From contig NZ_NKRE01000001.1 in assembly GCF_002705925.1 (NCBI RefSeq), positions 4,743,764 through 4,807,763 on the forward strand: a DNA stretch of 64,000 nucleotides, in the 5' to 3' direction. Below are positions 37,756 to 50,076 of this stretch, in pieces. The notes beneath the pieces are model-generated. The model saw only the letters and a list, made by a program, of their open reading frames with translations, was not told the DNA's origin and did not search any database. Origin of the DNA: Mycobacterium ostraviense. GTDB taxonomy: Bacteria > Actinomycetota > Actinomycetes > Mycobacteriales > Mycobacteriaceae. A program made the translations under genes and the position numbers. Every line of letters starts with the position of its first letter. Within the stretch, counting starts at the first letter, position 1.

Positions 37756-38370
37756 ATGTCAGACACGCTCGGCGAAGGACAGCGGCTGCAGCGAGGGGAA
37801 TCTTTGGTCTCCAACAACGGGGCCTACACCTTGACCCTGCAAGAAGACGGCAACCTGGTGCTCGCCGCCGACGGCACGCCGGTATGGGCCACGGCGACCG
37901 ATGGCCAGGACGTGGTGCGCGCCGAGCTGCAGATCGATGGCAACTTTGTCCTCTACACGCCGGAGCGACCGGTCTGGCACAGCGACACCGTGGGCAGCAG
38001 GAGCGTCAGGCTGGTGCTCCAGGATGACCGCAACCTGGTGCTCTACGCCGCCGACGGCCCGGCCTGGGCCACCGGGACGCAGATCGACACGCCGCCGGCG
38101 GACCTGCAGAAATCTGTTGGCGCCCCGGAGGTGACCGGCGCGGCGCAGGCGGCGCAGCCCGTCGGGGAAGCGGCGCCCCTCGCAGCGGCGGTCGCCGACG
38201 AGCCGGCTGAGCCCGCGCTCAACACGTACACCGTGGCCTCCGGTGACACCTTGTGGGGCATCGCCGAACGCTTCTACGGTGACGGGAACAAATACCAGGT
38301 GCTGGTCGACGCCAACGCGATTCCCAATCCTGACCTGATCCATCCCGGCCAGGTGCTCACGATTCCGTGA
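37756..38370 (+). CDS. Mannose-binding (bulb-type) lectin fused to LysM domain
   Basis: 204 residues from ATG 37756. The N-terminal B-lectin domain (about 1-115) has three repeats related to the mannose motif QxDxNxVxY: QEDGNLVLA, QIDGNFVLY and QDDRNLVLY. The first lacks the Tyr. A Pro/Ala linker leads to a C-terminal LysM domain (about 155-204: NTYTVASGDTLWGIAERFYGD ... LIHPGQVLTIP), which binds peptidoglycan-type glycans. There is no signal peptide, so export would need another route. A lectin of this type is known in M. smegmatis. A role bridging mannose-bearing cell-wall glycans and peptidoglycan is inference. Confidence 0.9.
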   Translation: MSDTLGEGQRLQRGESLVSNNGAYTLTLQEDGNLVLAADGTPVWATATDGQDVVRAELQIDGNFVLYTPERPVWHSDTVGSRSVRLVLQDDRNLVLYAADGPAWATGTQIDTPPADLQKSVGAPEVTGAAQAAQPVGEAAPLAAAVADEPAEPALNTYTVASGDTLWGIAERFYGDGNKYQVLVDANAIPNPDLIHPGQVLTIP

Positions 38371-38446
38371 TCGGCTCCCTGACAGCCGTTCACCTGCGCT
38401 TTTAGGCGCCTCCACGCCGCGACGCGGCGGTTCCTAGAATTGACCG

Positions 38447-41106
<2,660 letters not shown>

Positions 41107-41110
<4 letters not shown>

Positions 41111-42540
41111 GTTTCGAGTCGACAGACCGGCCATCTACCGGCATGGCTCCCACGCCGGACGAGATCGCGTCGCTGCTGCAGGTCGAGCACCTGCTGGACC
41201 AGCGCTGGCCGGAGACTCGCATCGAGCCGAGCCTGACAAGGATCAGCGCGCTGCTGGACCTGCTGGGATCACCGCAACGTGGCTATCCCTCGATCCACAT
41301 CGCCGGAACCAACGGCAAGACGTCGGTGGCGCGGATGGTCGACGCGTTGGTCACCGCGTTGCAGCAACGCACCGGCCGCACCACCAGCCCGCACCTGCAG
41401 TCGGTGGTGGAACGCATCTCGATCGACGGAAAGCCGATCAGCCCGGCGCAGTACGTGGCGACGTACCGGGAAATCGAGCCGTTCGTGCAGATGATCGATG
41501 AGCAGTCGCAGAATGCAGGCGGGCCGGCGATGAGCAAGTTCGAGGTGCTCACCGCGATGGCGTTCGCCGCGTTCGCCGACGCGCCCGTCGACGTCGCGGT
41601 GGTCGAGGTGGGTATGGGTGGACGATGGGACGCCACCAACGTGATCAATGCGCCGGTGGCGGTGATCACCCCGATCAGCAAGGACCATGTCGACTACCTC
41701 GGGAACGACATCGCCGGGATCGCGGGCGAGAAGGCGGGGATTATCCGTCGAGCCGAAGAGGGCTCGCCGGAAACGGTCGCGGTCATCGCGCGTCAGCGCC
41801 CGGAGGTCATGGAGGTGCTGCTGGGTCAGGCGGTCCGCTCCGACGCCGCGGTCGCCCGGGAGGATTCGGAGTTCGCCGTGTTGGGCCGGCAGGTCGCCGT
41901 CGGCGGTCAGGTGCTGCAACTGCAAGGTCTGGGCGGGGTGTACTCCGACATCTACCTGCCGCTGCACGGTGAACACCAGGCGCACAACGCGGTGGTGGCG
42001 CTGGCCGCGGTCGAGGCCTTCTTCGGCGCGGGCGCCCAGCGTCAGCTCGACGTCGAGGCGGTGCGGGCGGGATTCGCCGCGGTCACCAGCCCCGGCCGGC
42101 TGGAACGGTTGCGCAGCGCACCTACCGTGTTCATCGACGCCGCCCACAATCCGGCCGGGGCGGCTGCGCTGGCCCGGACGCTGGCCGACGAGTTCGACTT
42201 CCGGATGTTGGTCGGGGTGATCAGTGTGCTGGCCGACAAGGACGTCGACGGCATTCTGCAAGCGGTGGAGCCGGTGTTCGACTCGGTCGTGGTGACCCAC
42301 AACGGGTCACCGCGCGCGCTGGATGTCGAGTCGCTGGCCGCGGCGGCCCGGGAGCGGTTCGGGCCCGATCGGGTGCTGTCCGCCGCGAACCTGAGCGATG
42401 CCATCGACACGGCAACCATGCTGGTCGACGAGGCGGCAGTTGATCCGGACGACGCGTTGTCCGGCACCGGGATTGTCGTCACCGGCTCGGTTGTCACCGC
42501 CGGCGCTGCCCGCACCTTGTTTGGTCGTGACCCGGAATGA
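41107..42540 (+). CDS. folC: Dihydrofolate synthase / folylpolyglutamate synthase
   Basis: 477 residues from ATG 41107. Mur ligase-like: GTNGKTS P-loop at about residue 67, TSPHLQSVVERI, VVEVGMGGRWDATN, ISKDHVDYLG, FIDAAHNPAGAAAL and the C-terminal Rossmann-like domain. It adds the first glutamate to dihydropteroate and extends the polyglutamate chain of folates. Both ends are coupled by ATGA overlaps, with valS upstream and the DUF4233 gene downstream. Confidence 0.96.
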
Positions 42541-42923
42541 CCGAGCAACCGGCAGCGCCCACACCGCCGGCCGACCCGTGGAAGAGCTTCGGTGCGGTCA
42601 TGGCCGCGACACTGCTTCTCGAGGCGATCGTGGTGCTGCTGGCGATACCCGTGGTGGGCGCGGTGGGCGGCGGGCTGAGTCCGGCATCGCTGGGGTATCT
42701 GATCGGGCTGGCCGCGGCATTGATCCTGCTTGCCGGGCTGCAGCGCAGACCGTGGGCGATCTGGGTGAACCTCGGCGTCCAGCTGGTGCTGCTCGCCGGG
42801 TTCGCCGTGTACCCGGGGGTCGGCTTCATCGGCGTGCTGTTCACCGGGGTATGGGTGCTGATCGCCTACTTCCGGGCCGAGGTCCGGCGGCGGGAGCGAG
42901 GGGGAGCGTCGCCGCCGGGCTGA
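42537..42923 (+). CDS. DUF4233 membrane protein (Rv2446c-like)
   Basis: 128 residues from ATG 42537, overlapping the folC stop by 4 bp. Three to four membrane helices: LLLEAIVVLLAIPVVGAVGG, LGYLIGLAAALILLAGLQ, WVNLGVQLVLLAGFAVYPG and FIGVLFTGVWVLIAYF. Short Pro-rich N tail and basic C tail (RAEVRRRERGG). It lies between folC and ndk in most mycobacteria; function unknown. It could relate to folate or nucleotide pathways only by context. Confidence 0.85.
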   Translation: MTEQPAAPTPPADPWKSFGAVMAATLLLEAIVVLLAIPVVGAVGGGLSPASLGYLIGLAAALILLAGLQRRPWAIWVNLGVQLVLLAGFAVYPGVGFIGVLFTGVWVLIAYFRAEVRRRERGGASPPG

Positions 42924-42972
42924 GCCGGGCCTGCCGTGCGAGTTCAACGCTGGCCATCTACTCTTAGCCACC

Positions 42973-43383
42973 GTGACCGAACGGACCCTCGTACTGATCA
43001 AGCCTGACGGTGTGCAACGCGGACTGATCGGCGAGATCATCGGCCGCATTGAGCGCAAAGGCCTCACCATCGCGGCGCTGGAGCTCAGGAACGTCAGCGA
43101 CGAGCTGGCCGGCCGTCATTACGCCGAGCACGAAGGCAAGCCGTTCTTCGGGTCGTTGCTCGAGTTCATCACCTCGGGGCCGGTGGTGGCGGCCGTCGTG
43201 GAGGGGCCGCGAGCGGTCGCGGCTTTTCGCCAGCTGGCCGGCGGCACCGACCCGGTGGACAAGGCCACGCCTGGCACCATCCGGGGTGACTTCGGCTTGG
43301 AAACCCAGTTCAACCTGGTGCATGGCTCCGATTCGGCCGAGTCGGCGCAGCGCGAGATCGCGCTCTGGTTTGCCGGCGCTTAA
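42973..43383 (+). CDS. ndk: Nucleoside diphosphate kinase
   Basis: 136 residues from GTG 42973, the normal Ndk length. TLVLIKPDGVQRGLIGEIIGRIERKGL at the N terminus, and the active-site His117 in NLVHGSDSAESA. It transfers the gamma phosphate between nucleoside di- and triphosphates. In mycobacteria it also affects host GTPases when released. The same strand as folC, after a 49-bp gap, and followed by a terminator hairpin. Confidence 0.97.
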   Translation: MTERTLVLIKPDGVQRGLIGEIIGRIERKGLTIAALELRNVSDELAGRHYAEHEGKPFFGSLLEFITSGPVVAAVVEGPRAVAAFRQLAGGTDPVDKATPGTIRGDFGLETQFNLVHGSDSAESAQREIALWFAGA

Positions 43384-43396
43384 CCCGGGACGCCGG

Positions 43397-43417
43397 CCGG
43401 TGAGCCGGATTCACCGG
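43397..43417 (+). terminator. Hairpin terminator after ndk
   Basis: CCGGTGA (43397-43403) pairs with TCACCGG (43411-43417) across a 7-nt loop, starting 14 bp after the ndk stop. It separates the valS-ndk block from rne. Confidence 0.55.
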
Positions 43418-43704
43418 TGTGCGGCTCAGACGAGGGTGATCCGATCCAGTGATATGGGATACTGACTGCGGGTGAACGTCGCCGGACCGGCGTCGAACAC
43501 CCGAATGAAGACTTCGGCAAGCGCGACCATCGCCATCCGATGGGGCGCGGCGTGTCAAGCCGTCATTCAGCACGGCGCCGAGTGTGCTCGCCTGAGCGGC
43601 TCGGAGCAAGACCATTACAAGTCCGGGAGAAGTGACCCGGGCACATAGCGGAGCCCTCGCGTGGCCGCGTCGAAACGACGCGCCCGGGGGCTTGAGGAGA
43701 ATAC
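43418..43704. other. Long upstream region of rne
   Basis: About 290 bp with no gene. A promoter-like GATATGGGATACT lies at 43451-43463, which would leave an mRNA leader of about 235 nt before the rne GTG. A long leader fits the known autoregulation of RNase E through its 5' UTR in other bacteria; here this is inference. Confidence 0.4.
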
Positions 43705-46614
43705 GTGGTAGACGGTGCCCCATCTTCAGACCCAAAAGAGCCGACACAGCGTGAGGAACTGCCGGACCGACTGAGAGTCCATTCGCTGGCACGAACGCTG
43801 GGGACCAGCAGCAGGCGGGTGCTCGATGCGCTCAATGCGCTGGACGGTCGAATCCGCAGTGCACATTCCAGTGTGGACCGGGTCGACGCGGTCCGGGTGC
43901 GCGACCTGCTGGCCGAAACGCCCGCCGAAGAATCCACCGAAGCCAACCAAGCCAAAGAAGAACCAAACGCTGAACCCAGTGTCGCCGCGGCGGCTGTTGC
44001 ACCGGACGAAGCTGACGAAGCCCCGGAACCCGAATCCCGGCTGCTGCTGGAAACGCAGGAAACGGTCCAGGTCGTCGAGACCCGGGTGGAGCGGCCGCAT
44101 TACCTGCCGTTGTTCGTCGCGCCGCAGCCGATTCCCGAGGCGATCGACGAGGACGACGGCACCGATGACGAGGCGGCCGACGATGCCGACGATGACGACG
44201 AACAGGAGCAGATCGACCGGCCGAGCGGTCGGCGGCGTCGGCGTGGCCGTCGGGGCCGTGGTCGGGGACGCGGTGAACAGGGTGGATCCGACGGCCCAGG
44301 CGAAGATGACGGCGATGAGGGCGACCGGAAGGCGGTTGGCGATTCTGCCCGTTCCGACGACTCCGAGGGTGACGATTCAGCGGACTCCGACGACACCGAC
44401 GCCGGCGACGAGGACAACGGTTCAGCAGAGAGCGCCAGCCGTCGTCGCCGGCGTCGCAGACGGCGCAAGTCGGGTTCCGGAGAGGACGGCGACGACGGCC
44501 CGGCGCCCGACGATCCGCCCAACACCGTCGTGCATGAACGTGCGCCGCGCAACGGCGGCTCCGGAGACGATGAGTCCGGCGGCAACGAGATCAAGGGCAT
44601 CGACGGCTCGACCCGGCTGGAAGCCAAACGGCAACGCCGCCGGGACGGCCGCGACGCCGGGCGGCGCCGCCCACCGGTACTGACCGAGGCCGAATTCCTG
44701 GCCAGACGTGAGGCCGTCGAGCGGGTCATGGTGGTGCGTGACCGGGTCCGCACCGAGCCGCCGCACCCGGGCACGCGCTACACCCAGATCGCGGTGCTGG
44801 AAGACGGCATCGTCGTCGAGCACTTCGTGACGTCTGCTGCTTCCGCGTCTTTGGTGGGCAACATCTACCTGGGCATCGTGCAAAACGTGCTGCCGTCGAT
44901 GGAGGCGGCCTTCGTCGACATCGGTCGCGGCCGCAACGGTGTGCTCTACGCCGGTGAAGTCAACTGGGACGCAGCAGGCCTTAACGGGTCCGACCGCAAG
45001 ATCGAACAGGCCCTCAAACCCGGTGACTACGTCGTCGTCCAGGTCAGCAAGGACCCGGTGGGCCATAAGGGCGCACGGCTGACCACGCAGGTGTCGCTGG
45101 CCGGCCGCTACCTGGTCTACGTGCCGGGCGCGTCGTCGACCGGGATCAGCCGCAAGCTGCCCGACACCGAACGCCAGCGGCTCAAAGAGATCTTGCGCGA
45201 GGTGGTGCCGTCCGACGCGGGAGTGATCATCCGCACCGCGTCCGAGGGGGTCAAAGAGGGCGACATCCGTGCCGACGTCACCCGGTTGCAGGAGCGCTGG
45301 CAACAGATCGAAGCCAAGGCCGCCGAGGTCAAGCAAAAGGCGGCCGGCGCTGCGGTGGCGCTCTACGAAGAACCGGATGTGCTGGTCAAGGTCATCCGCG
45401 ACTTGTTCAACGAGGACTTCGCCGGCCTGGTGGTCTCCGGCGACGAGGCGTGGACCACGATCAACGACTACGTGAATTCCGTTGCGCCCGACTTGGTTTC
45501 GAAATTGACTAAGTATGAGGCGGCTGAGCTCGCTGAGGGTCAGACGCGTCCCGATGTCTTTGCGGTGCATCGTATCGACGAGCAGCTGACCAAGGCGATG
45601 GACCGCAAGGTGTGGCTGCCGTCGGGTGGGACACTGGTGATCGACCGGACCGAGGCCATGACGGTGATCGACGTCAACACCGGCAAATTCACCGGCTCCG
45701 GGGGCAATCTCGAGCAGACCGTCACCAAGAACAACCTGGAGGCGGCCGAGGAGATCGTGCGTCAGCTGCGGCTGCGTGATATCGGCGGCATCGTGGTCAT
45801 CGACTTCATCGACATGGTGCTGGAGTCCAACCGCGACCTGGTGCTGCGCCGGCTGACCGAGGCGCTGGCCCGCGACCGCACCCGTCACCAGGTGTCCGAG
45901 GTGACCTCGTTGGGCTTGGTCCAGCTGACCCGCAAACGCTTGGGAACCGGCTTGATCGAGGCCTTTTCGTCGTCGTGTCCCCAGTGCAGCGGTCGCGGGA
46001 TCCTGCTGCATGCCGATCCGGTGGATGCCGCGCCGGCTACCGGGCGAAAGTCGGAATCCGGAGGCCGGCGGAATAGGCGTTCGAAGAAGAGCCGCGCCGA
46101 GGAGCCCGGTGAGAAGGGGACCGTGGCCAAGGTTCCCGCTCACGCACCCGGCGAGCATCCAATGTTCAAAGCGATGGCCGCCGGCTCGTCCTTGGGACCA
46201 GGCCGTGGGGACGGGGAACCCGAGGAGTCCGGTGAGGAACTCGCAGCCGCGATCGACGAAGACACTGCGGTGCCGGTGTCCAACGGCATAGATGACCTCG
46301 AAGACACCGAAGATGCCGGCGAGCCCGACGACATCGAAGACTTCGAGGACACCGACGAGGACACCGACGAGGACGAAGAACTCGACGACGAGGAGCTCGA
46401 TGACGACGAGCTCGACGACGACGACCTCGGTGATGACGACCTCGATGACGAGCTCGACGTTGATGATTCCGACACCGATGACGAGGACACCGACTCCGAG
46501 CCCGCCGACAGTCCCGACGGGCCCGGACCCGTCGAGGCGGCCTCGTCGCCGGAACGTTCGCGGCGGCGACGAGCGGCGGGCAGGCCGGCCGGTCCGCCGA
46601 TCCATGTGGACTGA
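43705..46614 (+). CDS. rne: Ribonuclease E/G
   Basis: 969 residues from GTG 43705, with GAGGAGA upstream. Residues about 20-60 (LRVHSLARTLGTSSRRVLDALNALDG) resemble the helical IF2-N type domain. A long disordered segment alternates acidic and Arg-rich stretches (GRRRRGRRGRGRGRGEQ). The catalytic core begins near 350 with an S1 domain. DVNTG holds Asp656, DFIDM holds Asp700, and the zinc link is CPQCSG (Cys758, Cys761). The C-terminal tail is extremely acidic. The enzyme processes rRNA and tRNA and drives mRNA decay with RNase J and PNPase. dctA, which follows in H37Rv, is missing. Confidence 0.96.
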   Translation: MVDGAPSSDPKEPTQREELPDRLRVHSLARTLGTSSRRVLDALNALDGRIRSAHSSVDRVDAVRVRDLLAETPAEESTEANQAKEEPNAEPSVAAAAVAPDEADEAPEPESRLLLETQETVQVVETRVERPHYLPLFVAPQPIPEAIDEDDGTDDEAADDADDDDEQEQIDRPSGRRRRRGRRGRGRGRGEQGGSDGPGEDDGDEGDRKAVGDSARSDDSEGDDSADSDDTDAGDEDNGSAESASRRRRRRRRRKSGSGEDGDDGPAPDDPPNTVVHERAPRNGGSGDDESGGNEIKGIDGSTRLEAKRQRRRDGRDAGRRRPPVLTEAEFLARREAVERVMVVRDRVRTEPPHPGTRYTQIAVLEDGIVVEHFVTSAASASLVGNIYLGIVQNVLPSMEAAFVDIGRGRNGVLYAGEVNWDAAGLNGSDRKIEQALKPGDYVVVQVSKDPVGHKGARLTTQVSLAGRYLVYVPGASSTGISRKLPDTERQRLKEILREVVPSDAGVIIRTASEGVKEGDIRADVTRLQERWQQIEAKAAEVKQKAAGAAVALYEEPDVLVKVIRDLFNEDFAGLVVSGDEAWTTINDYVNSVAPDLVSKLTKYEAAELAEGQTRPDVFAVHRIDEQLTKAMDRKVWLPSGGTLVIDRTEAMTVIDVNTGKFTGSGGNLEQTVTKNNLEAAEEIVRQLRLRDIGGIVVIDFIDMVLESNRDLVLRRLTEALARDRTRHQVSEVTSLGLVQLTRKRLGTGLIEAFSSSCPQCSGRGILLHADPVDAAPATGRKSESGGRRNRRSKKSRAEEPGEKGTVAKVPAHAPGEHPMFKAMAAGSSLGPGRGDGEPEESGEELAAAIDEDTAVPVSNGIDDLEDTEDAGEPDDIEDFEDTDEDTDEDEELDDEELDDDELDDDDLGDDDLDDELDVDDSDTDDEDTDSEPADSPDGPGPVEAASSPERSRRRRAAGRPAGPPIHVD
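46318..46500 (+). repeat. GAC/GAG-rich low-complexity repeat coding the acidic tail of RNase E
   Basis: Runs of Asp/Glu codons in variants of GACGACGAG and GACACCGACGAGG code for EDTDEDTDEDEELDDEELDD and similar. The stretch is in frame and likely length-variable by slippage. Confidence 0.7.
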
Positions 46615-46828
46615 CCGTCACGACCGCTGCGCCGGTTTGACCCTCTAGCCGCTGGTCACGTAACCTGGGTCAGTTGTCGCCAGGCTGCCAGCCTACGACG
46701 GCGATCCGGCCCAATCGCGCCTGCGGTGGCGCTGTGGTGCCGAATCGCGAACCAGACCCGCACGCGTAAGCCACCGCTGACGCGTGCCCGCAAGAGTAAG
46801 CACGACAACGAGCAGAGGTGCACCCACG

Positions 46829-47140
46829 ATGGCGACCTACGCAATCGTCAAGACCGGCGGCAAGCAGTACAAGGTTGCCGTCGGAGACGTGGTCAAGGTC
46901 GAAAAACTCGAATCCGACCCCGGCGCGAAGGTGTCGCTGCCGGTCGCCTTGGTCGTCGACGGTGCCACCGTCACCACCGATGCCAACGCCCTGGCCAAGG
47001 TCGCGGTGACCGGCGAGGTCCTCGAGCACGTCAAGGGTCCCAAGATCCGGATCCACAAGTTCAAGAACAAGACCGGCTACCACAAGCGGCAGGGCCACCG
47101 TCAGCAGCTGACGGTCCTGAAAGTCACCGGCATCGCGTGA
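46829..47140 (+). CDS. rplU: 50S ribosomal protein L21
   Basis: 103 residues from ATG 46829, a typical L21. MATYAIVKTGGKQYKV at the N terminus, KIRIHKFKNKTGYHKRQGHRQ in the rRNA-binding C-terminal part. The frame is open to 46784, but MATYAIV is the universal start. It pairs with rpmA 47 bp downstream, the conserved rplU-rpmA-obg order. Confidence 0.98.
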   Translation: MATYAIVKTGGKQYKVAVGDVVKVEKLESDPGAKVSLPVALVVDGATVTTDANALAKVAVTGEVLEHVKGPKIRIHKFKNKTGYHKRQGHRQQLTVLKVTGIA

Positions 47141-47187
47141 TGAGCCGTCAGGCGAAGAACAGACAATCCTGAGCGGAGGCGACAAAA

Positions 47188-47442
47188 ATGGCACACAAGA
47201 AGGGCGCTTCCAGCTCGCGCAACGGTCGGGACTCGGCCGCGCAGCGGCTGGGTGTCAAGCGGTTCGGCGGCCAGGTAGTCAAGGCCGGCGAGATCCTGAT
47301 TCGTCAGCGTGGCACCAAAATCCATCCCGGCGTCAACGTCGGCCGTGGCGGGGATGACACGTTATTCGCCAAGGCGGGCGGGGCGGTCGAGTTCGGCATC
47401 AAGCGTGGGCGCAAGACCGTCAGCATCGTGCCGCGGCCCTAA
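47188..47442 (+). CDS. rpmA: 50S ribosomal protein L27
   Basis: 84 residues from ATG 47188. MAHKKGASSSRNGRDSAAQRLGVKRFGGQ is the conserved L27 N terminus, shown in other bacteria to reach the peptidyl transferase centre. It has no Firmicute-type cleavable extension. It lies between rplU and obg. Confidence 0.98.
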   Translation: MAHKKGASSSRNGRDSAAQRLGVKRFGGQVVKAGEILIRQRGTKIHPGVNVGRGGDDTLFAKAGGAVEFGIKRGRKTVSIVPRP

Positions 47443-47521
47443 GCGCTTCACGAGCGTAACGACAGGGCGGTATCGCGGGCTTTGTTTCGCCCTCACGTCA
47501 CATTCGGAGGGTTGGTAACCG

Positions 47522-48961
47522 ATGCCCCGGTTCGTGGATCGGGTGGTCGTTCACGTGCGGGCGGGCTCGGGTGGTAACGGCTGCGCCTCGGTTCATCGGG
47601 AGAAGTTCAAGCCGCTGGGCGGTCCCGACGGCGGCAACGGCGGTCGCGGCGGCAGCATCGTGTTTGTGGTAGATCCGCAGGTGCACACCCTGCTCGACTT
47701 CCATTTCCATCCCCACATCACCGCGCCGTCGGGCAAACCGGGAATGGGCAGCAACCGCGACGGTGCTGCGGGCGCCGATCTGGAGGTCAAGGTGCCCGAC
47801 GGCACGGTCGTGCTGGACGAAACCGGGCGGCTGCTGGCCGATCTGGTCGGCGCCGGCACCCGCTTTGCGGCCGCCGCCGGTGGCCGCGGCGGATTGGGCA
47901 ACGCCGCGCTGGCCTCGCGGGCCCGCAAAGCCCCCGGATTCGCCCTGCTTGGCGAACCCGGACAGTCCCGCGAGCTCACCCTGGAACTCAAGACCGTCGC
48001 CGACATCGGGCTGATCGGATTCCCGTCGGCCGGAAAATCGTCGCTGGTGTCGGTCATTTCGGCGGCCAAACCCAAGATCGCCGACTACCCATTTACCACC
48101 CTGGTGCCCAATCTCGGCGTGGTCTCGGCGGGTGAACACGCATTCACCGTCGCCGACGTGCCCGGCTTGATCCCGGGCGCTGCCCAGGGCCGCGGTCTGG
48201 GCCTGGATTTCCTGCGGCACATCGAGCGGTGCGCGGTGCTGGTGCATGTCGTGGACTGCGCGACCAACGAGCCGGGCCGCGACCCGATCTCCGACATCGA
48301 CGCGCTGGAAGCCGAACTCGCGGCCTACACACCCACGCTGAGAGGCGACGCGGTGCTCGACGATCTCACCGAGCGGCCCCGGGCGGTGGTGCTCAACAAG
48401 ATCGACGTCCCCGAGGGCCGGGAGCTGGCCGAGTTCGTCCGCGACGAGATCGCCCAACGCGGCTGGCCGGTGTTCCTGGTGTCCACTGTCACCCGGGAGA
48501 ACCTGCAGCCGTTGATCTTCGGGCTGTGGCACATGGTTGCGCGATACCGCGCCGCACAGCCTCAGGTGGTGCCGCGACGCCCGGTGATTCGTCCGGCGCC
48601 CATCGACGACAGTGGTTTCGACGTGCAGCCCGACGGCCACGGCGGCTTCGTGGTGACCGGCGCCCGGCCAGAGCGCTGGATCGGCCAGACCGACTTCGAC
48701 AACGACGAGGCCGTCGGCTATCTCGCGGACCGTCTGGCGCGTCTGGGTGTCGAGGACGAGCTGCTGCGGCTGGGCGCCCAGCCGGGGTGCGCGGTGACGA
48801 TCGGTGACATGACTTTCGACTGGGAGCCGCAAACTCCCGCGGGCGGTCACGTCGCGATGTCGGGCCGGGGCACCGATGCGCGCTTGGAGCGCAGCGAGCG
48901 GGTCGGCGCCGCCGAACGCAAGGCGGCCCGCCGGCAGCGACGCGAACGCGGTGAGAAATGA
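47522..48961 (+). CDS. obg: Obg/CgtA GTPase
   Basis: 479 residues from ATG 47522. The glycine-rich Obg fold (residues about 1-158) includes GGPDGGNGGRGGS. The G domain has GFPSAGKSS (about residue 167), the switch II region DVPGLIPGAA and the base-specificity motif NKID. The OCT domain and a basic tail (ERKAARRQRRERGEK) finish the protein. It acts in 50S assembly and stress response. The stop overlaps the proB start (ATGA at 48958-48961). Confidence 0.97.
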   Translation: MPRFVDRVVVHVRAGSGGNGCASVHREKFKPLGGPDGGNGGRGGSIVFVVDPQVHTLLDFHFHPHITAPSGKPGMGSNRDGAAGADLEVKVPDGTVVLDETGRLLADLVGAGTRFAAAAGGRGGLGNAALASRARKAPGFALLGEPGQSRELTLELKTVADIGLIGFPSAGKSSLVSVISAAKPKIADYPFTTLVPNLGVVSAGEHAFTVADVPGLIPGAAQGRGLGLDFLRHIERCAVLVHVVDCATNEPGRDPISDIDALEAELAAYTPTLRGDAVLDDLTERPRAVVLNKIDVPEGRELAEFVRDEIAQRGWPVFLVSTVTRENLQPLIFGLWHMVARYRAAQPQVVPRRPVIRPAPIDDSGFDVQPDGHGGFVVTGARPERWIGQTDFDNDEAVGYLADRLARLGVEDELLRLGAQPGCAVTIGDMTFDWEPQTPAGGHVAMSGRGTDARLERSERVGAAERKAARRQRRERGEK

Positions 48962-50076
48962 AGGCCAGTCCGCACCGGGAAGTCATCCGGACCGCGCGCA
49001 GCCTCGTCGTCAAGGTCGGGACGACGGCACTGACCACGCCGTCGGGGATGTTCGACGCCAGCCGGCTGGCCGAGCTCGCCGACGCGATCGAGGCGCGGAT
49101 GAAGGCGGGCACCGACGTCGTCATCGTGTCCTCGGGCGCGATCGCCGCCGGCCTCGAGCCGCTTGGATTATCGCGTCGGCCAAGAGATCTGGCGACCAAA
49201 CAGGCCGCCGCCAGCGTCGGACAGGTGGCGCTGGTGAACTCGTGGAGCACCGCGTTCGCCCGGTACGGCCGCACGGTGGGGCAGGTGCTGTTGACCGCCC
49301 ACGACATCTCGATGCGGGTCCAGCACACCAACGCCCAGCGCACCCTGGACCGGCTGCGGGCGCTGCACGCGGTGGCGATCGTCAACGAGAACGACACGGT
49401 GGCCACCAACGAGATCCGCTTCGGCGACAACGATCGGCTGTCGGCACTGGTTGCTCACCTGGTGGGCGCCGAGGCGCTGGTGCTGCTGTCCGACATCGAC
49501 GGGCTGTACGACAGCGATCCCCGAAAACACCAGGGGGCCCGGTTTATCCCCGAAGTGTCCGGGCTCGCGGATCTCGACGGCGTTGTCGCCGGGCGCAGCA
49601 GTCACCTGGGTACCGGCGGAATGGCGTCCAAGGTGTCGTCGGCGTTGCTGGCCGCGGACGCGGGGGTGCCGGTGTTGCTGGCTCCCGCGGCGGACGCGGC
49701 GACGGCGCTCACCGATGCGTCGGTGGGTACGGTGTTCGCGCCGCGACCGGGACGCATGTCGGCGCGGCGATTCTGGGTGCGCTATGCCGCCGAGGCCGCG
49801 GGTTGGCTGACGCTCGACGCCGGTGCCGTGCGTGCCGTCGTGCGGCAACGCCGGTCGTTGCTGCCGGCGGGCATCACCGCGGTGTCGGGCAAGTTTTTCG
49901 CCGGTGACGTGGTCGAACTTCGTGCACCCGACGCGACCACGGTGGCCCGCGGTGTGGTCGTCTACGACGCGGCCGAGCTGGCCGCAATGATGGGCCGGTC
50001 CACCTCGGAGTTGCCCGGTGAACTGCGGCGGCCCGCGGTGCATGCCGACGACCTGGTGCCCGTGTCACCCGTTTAG
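48958..50076 (+). CDS. proB: Glutamate 5-kinase
   Basis: 372 residues from ATG 48958, coupled to obg. Amino acid kinase domain: LVVKVGTTALT, VSSGAIAAGLEPLG, NENDTVATNEIRFGDND, LLSDIDGLYDSDP and GTGGMASKV. The C-terminal PUA domain (about 285-370) is present. It phosphorylates glutamate for proline synthesis. Its last 12 bp overlap the end of the convergent tetR gene. In H37Rv nadE follows directly; here three genes are inserted. Confidence 0.96.
   Translation: MKASPHREVIRTARSLVVKVGTTALTTPSGMFDASRLAELADAIEARMKAGTDVVIVSSGAIAAGLEPLGLSRRPRDLATKQAAASVGQVALVNSWSTAFARYGRTVGQVLLTAHDISMRVQHTNAQRTLDRLRALHAVAIVNENDTVATNEIRFGDNDRLSALVAHLVGAEALVLLSDIDGLYDSDPRKHQGARFIPEVSGLADLDGVVAGRSSHLGTGGMASKVSSALLAADAGVPVLLAPAADAATALTDASVGTVFAPRPGRMSARRFWVRYAAEAAGWLTLDAGAVRAVVRQRRSLLPAGITAVSGKFFAGDVVELRAPDATTVARGVVVYDAAELAAMMGRSTSELPGELRRPAVHADDLVPVSPV

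Noticed and set aside
44422..46605. 727-codon open frame antisense to rne
   Set aside because: Val/Leu/His-rich translation of the reverse of repetitive acidic codons; no start signal and no similarity.
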